From: Promethearchaeia archaeon | GTDB lineage: Archaea; Asgardarchaeota; Lokiarchaeia; Sigyniarchaeales; SOKP01 | Direction of reading: 5' to 3' | Assembly (NCBI GenBank): GCA_029856125.1 | Contig: JAHQWJ010000030.1 | Span: 1 to 48,449, forward strand | DNA: 48,449 nucleotides | In this document: one piece after another, positions 16,355-23,735 of the stretch | Layout of the letters: every line of letters begins with the position of its first letter | Position numbering within the stretch: the first letter of the stretch is position 1 | The notes under the pieces: model-generated | The model's database searches: none | Seen by the model: the letters and a program-made list of their open reading frames with translations, nothing else | What the model was told of the DNA's origin: nothing | Translations under genes and position numbers: made by a program

Positions 16355-17242
16355 TTAAGTAGTAATTGTAATTTTATCTTCAATAAAGCCCCAAGATTTT
16401 AGAATTTCTCCTGATTTGTCCATCATTGATTCGATAAATTCCTTAATTGAAGTTACTTTTTTTTGATGCGCTATAGCTGCTGATAATACATTCGTCCCTT
16501 TTAACTCTCGATGGTACAATTTTCTATGATAATCTTCAGAAAGCACATTCATCTTCAACCATTTTTCTTTCACTTCTTTGGAAGCAGGACTTTCTTGAGT
16601 AGTAAGAATAGCTGAACCTAAACACACACCTTCAGCGCCCATACCTAAAGCCCCTAAAAAACCTCGAGCGTCACCAATTCCGCCTGCGGCAATAATTGGA
16701 GTTTTTAAAAGTCGTTTCGCCAAAGTAAGATTGATTAAAGTCGTATGCTGAAAAGGATTCTTAAAACCGGAAGCTTCCATTCCAATTAAAGTAACAGCAC
16801 TAGCTCCTGCTTTTTCTGCAGAAATCGCATGTCTGAGCAAAGCACATTTATGAAACCAAAAACAACCCGCTTCTTTTATTCTTTTTCCAAGATGCGTTGC
16901 TTGATAAGCTGAAGTAGTAAAAACTTTTATTCCTTCGTCAATAGCAATTTCCAGATACTTTAAGTAATCTTCTTTGGAAACATAGCTAAGAGGATCAAAA
17001 GTTCTCACTCCGGGAGGTAAGACTGTCAAATTAACACCAAAAGGTTTATCCGTCAATTCTTTCATCTTTATAAGCTCTGACTTGAAATTACCGATTTTAT
17101 AATTTAAACCGGTTATAATCCCTAATCCTCCCGCGTTTGAGAATGAAGCAGCAAATTCGGTTCTACCTAATCCCGCAAATGCCGCCATAATTAAAGGGTA
17201 CTTAGTACCCATCATTTTATTTATAGAAGTGTTCCAAATCAT
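16355..17242 (-). CDS. Nitronate monooxygenase / FabK-like flavoprotein
   Basis: FMN-dependent TIM-barrel enzyme of the 2-nitropropane dioxygenase family, which includes nitronate monooxygenase and enoyl-ACP reductase FabK. Seen: YPLIMAAFAGLGRTEFAASF near the N-terminus, SNAGGLGIITG, PFGVNLTVLP, and the FMN phosphate loop AAGGIGDARGFLGALGMGAE. The start is placed at ATG 17242 because GGTGG lies five bases before it; an upstream ATG at 17254 would add MVVK and leave the binding site inside the gene. In archaea the physiological substrate is unknown. It stands alone, preceded by an A+T-rich region of about 160 bases. Confidence 0.88.
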   Translation of the reverse strand: MIWNTSINKMMGTKYPLIMAAFAGLGRTEFAASFSNAGGLGIITGLNYKIGNFKSELIKMKELTDKPFGVNLTVLPPGVRTFDPLSYVSKEDYLKYLEIAIDEGIKVFTTSAYQATHLGKRIKEAGCFWFHKCALLRHAISAEKAGASAVTLIGMEASGFKNPFQHTTLINLTLAKRLLKTPIIAAGGIGDARGFLGALGMGAEGVCLGSAILTTQESPASKEVKEKWLKMNVLSEDYHRKLYHRELKGTNVLSAAIAHQKKVTSIKEFIESMMDKSGEILKSWGFIEDKITITT

Positions 17243-17413
17243 TTTAACCACCATATATTGACAAAAATATATCTAATGATGAGATTTAATTCTTAATAAT
17301 TCAGAAATTAAGGAAAATTAAAAATTTATTTAAAATCTTTTTTTTGTTGAAGAATGAAGGAAAATTTTAGATATTTTTGACAAGTTATATATCTGATCTT
17401 TCAACTGAGGCAG

Positions 17414-18400
17414 TTAGATATCGTGCTTTTTCAATTCTATTATTCTTTGCTCTATACCAGCATACTCCTTAGGGTAAAACCATTTAAATATCCTTACCCA
17501 ATCAAAACCGATGATAATACCAGCGAGAAGGCTGAACAAATAACCGTAATTAACAATTTGTTCCGGATTAAGCAGTTCCCGAGGGATGAATTTAGTTCCA
17601 TAAATGACCATACTAAAAGACATACTCGTTATAAAGATACCAATTGGGAAAATTGGAACCTTAAAAACTCTAAAGAAAGATAGGTTGTCTTGAGTAATTG
17701 AGTTGAAAATATACGAGTTCCGGTCTTCGTTTACAGGAGATTTTTCCATCTTTTTTATAAATTTTAGGCGGATTACATCTTTGATGTCTCTAAAGATAAA
17801 AAAACCTCCAAAAAACAGAACAAAATAGAGCAGAATCATAATTATAGCAAGAATAATTTTTAATTCATTGAGAAAAACCTCAAACTGTCTAACTATTGTG
17901 CGAGATATGAACAAAAATATTGCTAAACCTATTAGTATTATTCCAAAAAATCCCTCATGTAAGTGATATTTTCCTATAAAGTTGCCCTCGAATTTAGAAG
18001 TAAATTTCTTTATGTAGTAAGCTATGAAAACAACAAAACCAGGTGCGATAACGGCAGTTGAGATAAACAATAGAATTTCAAGAAAATCTTCCATGTTATT
18101 TGATAATAATCCTAAATCAAGATTCTCGTTTAGGTAGGAGATATTCCATGCAACTATACCAAAAAAGGCAAGAGAAAAAAATAGTATTCTATAACTGCGG
18201 ATATTTATAACTAACACGATGCCATAAAATAATGTATTAAGTAGGCCAATTGATATCCCTCTAGTAATGGTTAACTCGTAAGAGTACAATTTAAGTACTT
18301 GTTTAAGCTGTAAATAATAAGTAAGAGAAGACCACACCGCAAAGGATAAAATAATAATAATTAATGATTTTATCAGTATTTTACAACTTCTTCTCATCAA
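17414..18400 (-). CDS. Multi-pass membrane protein, 328 aa
   Basis: Not recognised as a known family. About eight hydrophobic segments (near residues 8-28, 45-65, 70-90, 108-128, 150-170, 185-205, 255-275 and 290-305). A conserved-looking polar motif GKYHLHEGFFG lies just before the fifth segment; His and Glu next to a membrane helix could bind a metal or form an active site. A charged cytoplasmic loop separates segments six and seven. The N-terminus (MMRRSCK) is positive, fitting a cytoplasmic start. No neighbour explains it. Confidence 0.65.
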   Translation of the reverse strand: MMRRSCKILIKSLIIIILSFAVWSSLTYYLQLKQVLKLYSYELTITRGISIGLLNTLFYGIVLVINIRSYRILFFSLAFFGIVAWNISYLNENLDLGLLSNNMEDFLEILLFISTAVIAPGFVVFIAYYIKKFTSKFEGNFIGKYHLHEGFFGIILIGLAIFLFISRTIVRQFEVFLNELKIILAIIMILLYFVLFFGGFFIFRDIKDVIRLKFIKKMEKSPVNEDRNSYIFNSITQDNLSFFRVFKVPIFPIGIFITSMSFSMVIYGTKFIPRELLNPEQIVNYGYLFSLLAGIIIGFDWVRIFKWFYPKEYAGIEQRIIELKKHDI

Positions 18401-18475
18401 ATTTAATAAAATAAAATGCTATTTATATTAAATTGATTTAGAATCACTCAGATAATTCAACCAATTAACTTATCT

Positions 18476-19333
18476 TTATAGATTCAAGAGCTTAGCAGCA
18501 TTATTATACATAATTGCTTTTTTAAATCCATCTGAAATAGGAATTTCTTTGACTGCGGGAATAATCTCATTCCAGTGTGTAAATGGATGATCTGAAGCAA
18601 ATAATACTTTATCCTCCGCATTAAATTTAGAAAATGCTTCAAAAGGAAACCATTGATATAGTTCAGGATATGCAGAAATATCAATATAGACATTAGGATG
18701 TCTAACAACTACGCTCCATGCATCCCAAAACCATGGAATTCCCATGTGTCCCATTATGATTGTTAAATCTTGATGTTTGGATGCCAATGCGTCTACTAAC
18801 ATTGGGTGACCGTATTTTGTTATTGAACCTAATATTGAAACTAAATGTGCTGTGTGAGTCCAAAGAGGAATATTAAAATCTATCATTTTCTTCCATAAGG
18901 GGTCATATTTCTTATCAGAAATGTCAAATTTCTGCGCTGGAGGTACAAGTTTGACACCTTTTAGTCCTAACGATGTTATAGCGTAGTCAAGCTGATCCAT
19001 AGCGTCAGGTGCAGGAACATCAATACACGCAAATCCAATAAATTTCTCGGGATATTTCTTAACAAAATCAGCGACATTATCATTTGTTACTATACATACA
19101 CCGTAAGCTGTCGTAAGGTTATATGATACAATCACAGCTTTATCAATACCATATTTTTCCATCTGAGTAATATAATCATCAATAGATATTTTTGTTTGTA
19201 GAACTTCATAAAATTTAAACATCGCACGACGGCCTTTTTTATTTGTACCAAGTAGAGCATTAGCTACAAAATCAAGATCGTTCCCCCAATCGGCCTCTTT
19301 ACAAAAAGGATGAACATGCATATCAATAATCAT
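18476..19333 (-). CDS. Amidohydrolase family metal-dependent hydrolase
   Basis: Amidohydrolase (amidohydrolase_2 / ACMSD-like) TIM-barrel enzyme. Metal-binding pattern: His6-x-His8 on the first strand (MIIDMHVHPF), HTAH in the middle, GHMGIPWFWD, and ASDHPF near the end. Length 285 aa is typical. Members hydrolyse or decarboxylate small aromatic or cyclic substrates; the substrate here cannot be told. It is cytoplasmic. It lies 71 bases after the NreA gene on the same strand and may be read from the same promoter. Confidence 0.88.
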   Translation of the reverse strand: MIIDMHVHPFCKEADWGNDLDFVANALLGTNKKGRRAMFKFYEVLQTKISIDDYITQMEKYGIDKAVIVSYNLTTAYGVCIVTNDNVADFVKKYPEKFIGFACIDVPAPDAMDQLDYAITSLGLKGVKLVPPAQKFDISDKKYDPLWKKMIDFNIPLWTHTAHLVSILGSITKYGHPMLVDALASKHQDLTIIMGHMGIPWFWDAWSVVVRHPNVYIDISAYPELYQWFPFEAFSKFNAEDKVLFASDHPFTHWNEIIPAVKEIPISDGFKKAIMYNNAAKLLNL

Positions 19334-19404
19334 TTTAATAACTCACCAGTAGCTTAGAGATTTAAATTAAGATAAGAATAATTTAAATTTTAGAATTAGA
19401 TAAC

Positions 19405-20736
19405 TTATAAAAAATTATCTATCGTTCTCTGATTTTTAACGAAATTAATTAATTTACTACTTTGTTTCCAGTATTTGTAGCTTACCATGAAACCCTCTGC
19501 CATTTTTTTTGTTGAATCGTTAAAATTGTCAAGGATTAGAGGGTTTCCTTTTGCCATAGCATCTTTAATCGACTCCCTGATAACCCATACACCTAAGGGT
19601 ACGATATAACCACCTTGTACTTCACGAAAGATTAGAACTCTAGCTTGTCTTCCAATTTTATATAAATACTCGCAAACCTCTTTTCGAGCCGCATAATAAG
19701 CACCGGTGATATTGCTAGCGTAATTCTTTCTGCCTTTGTAGAACTCAAAATCGGTCATTATCTGAGGTCTTAAGCTACGATTATCTCCATCAAGAGAGAT
19801 GTTCCATAAAGTATTAGGAGCCCATACCTCGTTCATCTCGTAAGTAAACTTACCGGGAAAAAGAAGTATTTTAAAGTGATTATCTAAGTATGTATTTTCA
19901 AAAATGCGATAATCGTCAATCTCAGGAAATTTTTTTATTTCCGTAATCAATGCTTTAGAAATAATATCGTCTACTGCAGTAATACTCCATCTTGTTGGAA
20001 CAATTCTGCGCTTTGTTTTTTTACCCAATAACCCAGCTGAAAAAACTCTCTTAATCGTTGATTCTGGAACATGTCCTTTAAAGTAGAGATATTCTGACAC
20101 CGCTTCAGTTGCATTTAAATCTGTATCGGAAACAACATAATCTACTTTTGGATGGATTTTTGTATTTTCTGTAATTCTTATCTTCTCAGTCATACCAACA
20201 GGTCCCATAGGTAACGCGTGGTTATCCATCATCATTCTAAGATTCATTTTTTCGAGCTTTGTTTCAGTATCTACAGGACGGGCGGCCATAGATAACTCTT
20301 GCGAGGTCTCAAGTAATCTTTGAACTTTTAAAGAAGGTGTGTTTTTACGACTTTTTTTTCCAATATTGACATCGATTTTAAAATTATTACGCACCAAACT
20401 ACTCCTATACCTAACAATGTCAATTAAGCTTTTTCCAAACCACAACTCGGGGGCATCTAAAATGTGATAATCTGAAATGTTTAAGTCTAATTCGAATTCT
20501 TGAAAGGGAACCAGTGGACCGAGATATACTTTTGGATAATTAAAATGACCGACGAAAAAACCTGGAGGGCTGGGTCCAAATAATTCAACATCTCTAAGAG
20601 TTTTATCGAATTCAAATGGAACAAGAGACTTTAAAACAGATTTTTTTAATAAGATTGGACAAGTTTTCTTACCACATAACAGTCTCGCTCCTTTGCAACG
20701 TAAGCAAATACCTTTTTCTGTTTGAGGTCGTACCAA
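19405..20736 (-). CDS. nreA: Nre-family DNA repair protein with PCNA-binding tail
   Basis: Archaeal NreA/NreB family, linked by genetics in haloarchaea to DNA damage repair. Seen: N-terminal zinc-finger Cys11, 14, 21 and 26; the family hallmark FGPSPPGFFVGHFNYPKVYL followed by GPLVPF; and the C-terminal eight residues QRTIDNFL, a textbook PIP box (Q-x-x-I-x-x-F-L) that binds the PCNA clamp. Length 443 aa is normal. The presence of both the finger and the PIP box argues for a working protein. It is divergent from the dehydrogenase pair, and a TATA-like TTTATA (minus strand, 20806-20811) lies about 70 bases upstream. Confidence 0.92.
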   Translation of the reverse strand: MVRPQTEKGICLRCKGARLLCGKKTCPILLKKSVLKSLVPFEFDKTLRDVELFGPSPPGFFVGHFNYPKVYLGPLVPFQEFELDLNISDYHILDAPELWFGKSLIDIVRYRSSLVRNNFKIDVNIGKKSRKNTPSLKVQRLLETSQELSMAARPVDTETKLEKMNLRMMMDNHALPMGPVGMTEKIRITENTKIHPKVDYVVSDTDLNATEAVSEYLYFKGHVPESTIKRVFSAGLLGKKTKRRIVPTRWSITAVDDIISKALITEIKKFPEIDDYRIFENTYLDNHFKILLFPGKFTYEMNEVWAPNTLWNISLDGDNRSLRPQIMTDFEFYKGRKNYASNITGAYYAARKEVCEYLYKIGRQARVLIFREVQGGYIVPLGVWVIRESIKDAMAKGNPLILDNFNDSTKKMAEGFMVSYKYWKQSSKLINFVKNQRTIDNFL

Positions 20737-20855
20737 TCTTATGTCTCTTTAATAGTTATTCTATCATTTAAAAAAGATTCTATTATTATTAAAAAGGTAG
20801 ACGAGTATAAATTTTTAATATTTGTATTAAAGAAGCAACACACAAAGCACGATTA

Positions 20856-20870
20856 ATTATTGGGAATAAT
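20856..20870. promoter_or_regulatory. Inverted repeat upstream of the dehydrogenase promoter
   Basis: ATTATT-GGG-AATAAT is a perfect six-base inverted repeat with a three-base spacer, about 22 bases upstream of the TATA box of the first dehydrogenase gene. It could be an operator for a dimeric regulator, but A+T-rich palindromes are common by chance. Confidence 0.25.
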
Positions 20871-20891
20871 CATTCTTAATCCAGTCATCAA

Positions 20892-20899
20892 TTTATATA
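20892..20899 (+). promoter_or_regulatory. TATA box of the first dehydrogenase gene
   Basis: TTTATATA is centred about 28 bases before the ATG at 20924. With the usual archaeal spacing, transcription would start at or next to the ATG, giving a leaderless or nearly leaderless mRNA. No ribosome binding site is seen before this ATG, which fits. Confidence 0.55.
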
Positions 20900-20923
20900 G
20901 AATGTAATCTAATAAGACTTATT

Positions 20924-21922
20924 ATGAAAGCGATTGTATGCACAAAATACGGGCCTCCGGATGTTCTCCAGCTCAAAGAGGTTGAAAAACCTACTCCAAA
21001 GGACAATGAAGTTCTGATAAGAATACATGCAGCAACAGTAACAATGGGGGATTGTGAGATGCGAAGTCTCAAATTCTCTTTCTTGTTGAGGTCCCTCATG
21101 CGATTAGCATTTGGTTTCAGAGGACCAAGAAAAAACCACTCTATACTAGGACAAGAGTTAGCTGGTGAAATTGAAGCAGTAGGTAATGAAGTAAAACAGT
21201 TTAAGAAAGGAGACCAAGTTTTTGCTGTCACCGGCTTTCACTTTGGTGCTTATGCTGAATATGTATGCCTGCCTGAAGAACGGAAGGAAGGAGCAGTGAT
21301 ATTAAAGCCAGACAATATGACCTATGAAGAGGCTGCCGCCGTTCCTATTGGAGGATTTGAGTCATTGCATTATCTTAGAAAAGCAGATATTCAGAAAGGA
21401 CAAACAGTTCTTATTAGTGGAGCCTCTGGAAGTATAGGTACAACTGCGATACAGCTCGCTAAATACTATGGGGCAGTAGTAACCGGGGTAGGCAATCCCA
21501 AGAGTTTAGAAGTGATGAAATCCATAGGAGCCGATAAAGTAATTGATTACACTAAAGAGGATTTTACCGAAAGTGGTGAGACCTATGATGTCATTTTTGA
21601 TGTCATAGGCAAGAGTCCGTTTTCAAGTTGTGTAGGTTCACTAAATGAAAAAGGAACCTACCTTTTAGCCAACCCAAAGATGTCATTGTTTAATCGAGAG
21701 AAAAGGGCTTCAAAGAAAAGCGACAAGAAATATATAAGTGGAACCACGGGCACCACAACCAATATGACTGAAGATTTACTTTTCATCAAAGAGCTTATTG
21801 AGGCGGGGAAGCTAAAAACAGTCATAGATAGACGCTATCCGTTGGAACAAGTTGCCGAGGCTCACAGGTATGTTGAAACAGGACAGAAAACGGGAAATGT
21901 AGTAATAACTTTTGGATCATAG
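20924..21922 (+). CDS. Medium-chain NAD(P)-dependent dehydrogenase / quinone reductase (copy 1)
   Basis: Medium-chain dehydrogenase/reductase of the zinc-free quinone-oxidoreductase type. An N-terminal GroES-like domain (residues 1-120) is followed by a Rossmann domain with [15 protein letters not shown]. The zinc ligands of classical alcohol dehydrogenases are missing. It probably reduces a quinone or enone with NAD(P)H. It is followed after 68 bases by a related gene (21991), and the first 30 residues of the two are nearly the same. The G+C content is higher than that of the surrounding genes, and the family is common in bacteria, so the pair looks acquired. Confidence 0.9.
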   Translation: MKAIVCTKYGPPDVLQLKEVEKPTPKDNEVLIRIHAATVTMGDCEMRSLKFSFLLRSLMRLAFGFRGPRKNHSILGQELAGEIEAVGNEVKQFKKGDQVFAVTGFHFGAYAEYVCLPEERKEGAVILKPDNMTYEEAAAVPIGGFESLHYLRKADIQKGQTVLISGASGSIGTTAIQLAKYYGAVVTGVGNPKSLEVMKSIGADKVIDYTKEDFTESGETYDVIFDVIGKSPFSSCVGSLNEKGTYLLANPKMSLFNREKRASKKSDKKYISGTTGTTTNMTEDLLFIKELIEAGKLKTVIDRRYPLEQVAEAHRYVETGQKTGNVVITFGS

Positions 21923-21990
21923 TAATAAAATCTTACATTTTGGGACAATTTTTAAAAATTAATATCAATCAAAAAAGGAAAGATACACCG

Positions 21991-22968
21991 ATGAAAGCGA
22001 TTGTATGTACAAAATTCGGATCCCCGGATGTTCTTCAGTTCAAAGAGGTAGAAAAGCCTACTCCCAAGGACAATGAAGTGCTAGTAAAAGTTCATGCGGC
22101 ATCCGTAAATGCCTCTGATGTGGAGATCATGAGAGGTAGGTACCAACCTCCCTTTTCTCGAAAACCAAGATACGAGATACTCGGATCTGACATAGCGGGG
22201 CGGATTGAAACGGTTGGCAGTAATATAGAGCAGTTTCAGCCAGGTGACGATATATTCGGGGACTTATTCGGTTGTGGTTGGGGCGCTTTTGCGGAGTACG
22301 TATGTGTTCCCGAAAAGGTATTAACATTGAAACCGGCCAGCATGACGTTCGAGGACGCAGCAACCTTACCTCAAGCAGCAATCGTTGCCTTGCAGGGTCT
22401 TCGCAAGAAAAGACAGATTCAACCAGGACAAAAGGTTTTGATTAATGGTGCGGGTGGTGGTATGGGTACGTTTGCAGTGCAGATTGCCAAATTATTCGGG
22501 GCTGAAGTGACTGGTGTGGATAGCGCGGAGAAATTGGACATGCTCCGTTCGATAGGTGCAGACCATGTCATTGATTACACTCAAGAAGATTTCTCCAAAA
22601 GTGGACAGCGTTATGACTTGATTCTTGATGTAGCGGGACATCATTCGATAAGGGATTACAAGCGTGCTTTGAATCCTAAGGGAATTTTAGCCGTGGTTGG
22701 AGGTTCTAAGGGGACACTTCTCCAAGCTGTGTTCCTAGGACCGCTGATTTCAATATTCGGAAGTAAAAAAATGGGTATCCTAGCTTGGAAACCAAACAAA
22801 AAAGAAGATTTAGCTTTTCTAATAGAACTTCTTGAAGCCGGTAAAATAGTTCCTGTTATAGATAGACGTTACCCGTTAAGTGAAGTTGCTGAAGCACTCC
22901 GATATCTTGAAGACGGACACGCCCAAGGAAAATTAGTAATAACTGTGGAACGCAATAACAAAACCTAA
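21991..22968 (+). CDS. Medium-chain NAD(P)-dependent dehydrogenase / quinone reductase (copy 2)
   Basis: Paralogue of the gene just upstream, zinc-free medium-chain dehydrogenase family. GroES-like domain, then NGAGGGMGTFAVQIAK as dinucleotide-binding loop (the Ala-Ser of copy 1 replaced by Gly-Ala) and IDYTQEDF downstream. The start is set at ATG 21991, which has GGAA upstream and matches the N-terminus of copy 1; a TTG at 21940 in the same frame would add an unlikely 17 residues. The middle of the gene is clearly G+C-richer than the genes around it. Substrate unknown; probably co-transcribed with copy 1. Confidence 0.9.
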   Translation: MKAIVCTKFGSPDVLQFKEVEKPTPKDNEVLVKVHAASVNASDVEIMRGRYQPPFSRKPRYEILGSDIAGRIETVGSNIEQFQPGDDIFGDLFGCGWGAFAEYVCVPEKVLTLKPASMTFEDAATLPQAAIVALQGLRKKRQIQPGQKVLINGAGGGMGTFAVQIAKLFGAEVTGVDSAEKLDMLRSIGADHVIDYTQEDFSKSGQRYDLILDVAGHHSIRDYKRALNPKGILAVVGGSKGTLLQAVFLGPLISIFGSKKMGILAWKPNKKEDLAFLIELLEAGKIVPVIDRRYPLSEVAEALRYLEDGHAQGKLVITVERNNKT

Positions 22969-23094
22969 CAAAACAGTGCATTTTTAAGAAATCGAGGGTT
23001 TTTCTTGCCAATTTTATATTTTATAATTTTAATACTGAATTTATTTTATCCTTAATCGTTGAGCGCTTAATCCTCTTAAGAATATTCATCGAGA

Positions 23095-23104
23095 CATATA
23101 AATT
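23095..23104 (+). promoter_or_regulatory. TATA box of the Hsp20 gene
   Basis: CATATAAATT with purines just upstream (GAGA), about 56 bases before the ATG at 23160. This would leave a leader of about 30 bases that includes the ribosome binding site AGAGGT. Confidence 0.5.
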
Positions 23105-23159
23105 TTCTAATTTTTATCTACTGATAATAATCCTTAGTTCCAAATAGAGGTAAAATAAT

Positions 23160-23513
23160 ATGACTGAAAGTTTAGATAAAGAAAAACCTAAGGAAATAGA
23201 AAAAGATGAAAGCAAACCTTCAAAATTAATAGCCTCTCCACAGATATGTGCTGTAGAAAACGATGATAGTACTGGATTTGATATAGAAGTTTATTTACCA
23301 GGGGTTGATAAAGAAACTATTACGTTGAAAATGGACAGTGAATTTATCCATGTTTCTGGCGAAACTGACACATTGAAGTACACAGGATTTTATAGTTTAT
23401 GCTGTCCTGTAGAACCAAAAAAAGCTACAACAAAATACAAAGAAGGGTTGCTTAAAATCCATGTTCCTTATAGGGAAGTAGAAATGCAAACTATAGATGT
23501 TAAAATAGATTAA
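23160..23513 (+). CDS. Small heat shock protein, Hsp20/alpha-crystallin family
   Basis: ATP-independent holdase chaperone. A short Lys/Glu-rich N-terminal arm (residues 1-30) is followed by an alpha-crystallin domain: FDIEVYLPGVDKETITLKM (about 39-57), then FIHVSGETD, YSLCCPVEP and a final YKEGLLKIHVPYRE, the usual L-x-I/V-x-V-P motif. At 117 aa it is short for the family, and the N-terminal arm and C-terminal I-x-I tail are reduced (the end reads TIDVKID). ATG is preceded by AGAGGT. A 56-aa frame follows it directly. Confidence 0.88.
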   Translation: MTESLDKEKPKEIEKDESKPSKLIASPQICAVENDDSTGFDIEVYLPGVDKETITLKMDSEFIHVSGETDTLKYTGFYSLCCPVEPKKATTKYKEGLLKIHVPYREVEMQTIDVKID

Positions 23514-23556
23514 AAAAAAAAATTATTTTTTAAAATTTAACCTAATTGAAAAGGTG

Positions 23557-23727
23557 ATGGGTATATCTCGCAAGTTGGATGAATGTGTAGAAAAAATTGA
23601 GGAAAAAAAAGTTTTGCCTCATAAAACTATAAATCTCTTAAAAGGTATGGAGTACGATGCTAGAGTTTTAGAAGAAGAAATATGTGAGAATTTAGAAGAA
23701 GAAAATGATAAAAAAGTAAATGACTAG
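23557..23727 (+). CDS. Small acidic helical protein, 56 aa, downstream of Hsp20
   Basis: A short frame 43 bases after the Hsp20 stop: MGISRKLDECVEKIEEKKVL, then NLLKGMEYDARVLEEEICEN. It is one or two amphipathic helices, strongly acidic at the C-terminus, with two Cys. GTG at 23554 is directly in front of the ATG and could also start it; AAAGGT overlaps as a possible ribosome binding site. It could be translated with Hsp20. No family is recognised. Confidence 0.5.
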   Translation: MGISRKLDECVEKIEEKKVLPHKTINLLKGMEYDARVLEEEICENLEEENDKKVND

Positions 23728-23735
23728 CATCAAAA

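Noticed and set aside
21940..21990. TTG start for the second dehydrogenase
   Set aside because: The extra 17 residues do not match the sister gene, while ATG 21991 aligns with it and has GGAA upstream.
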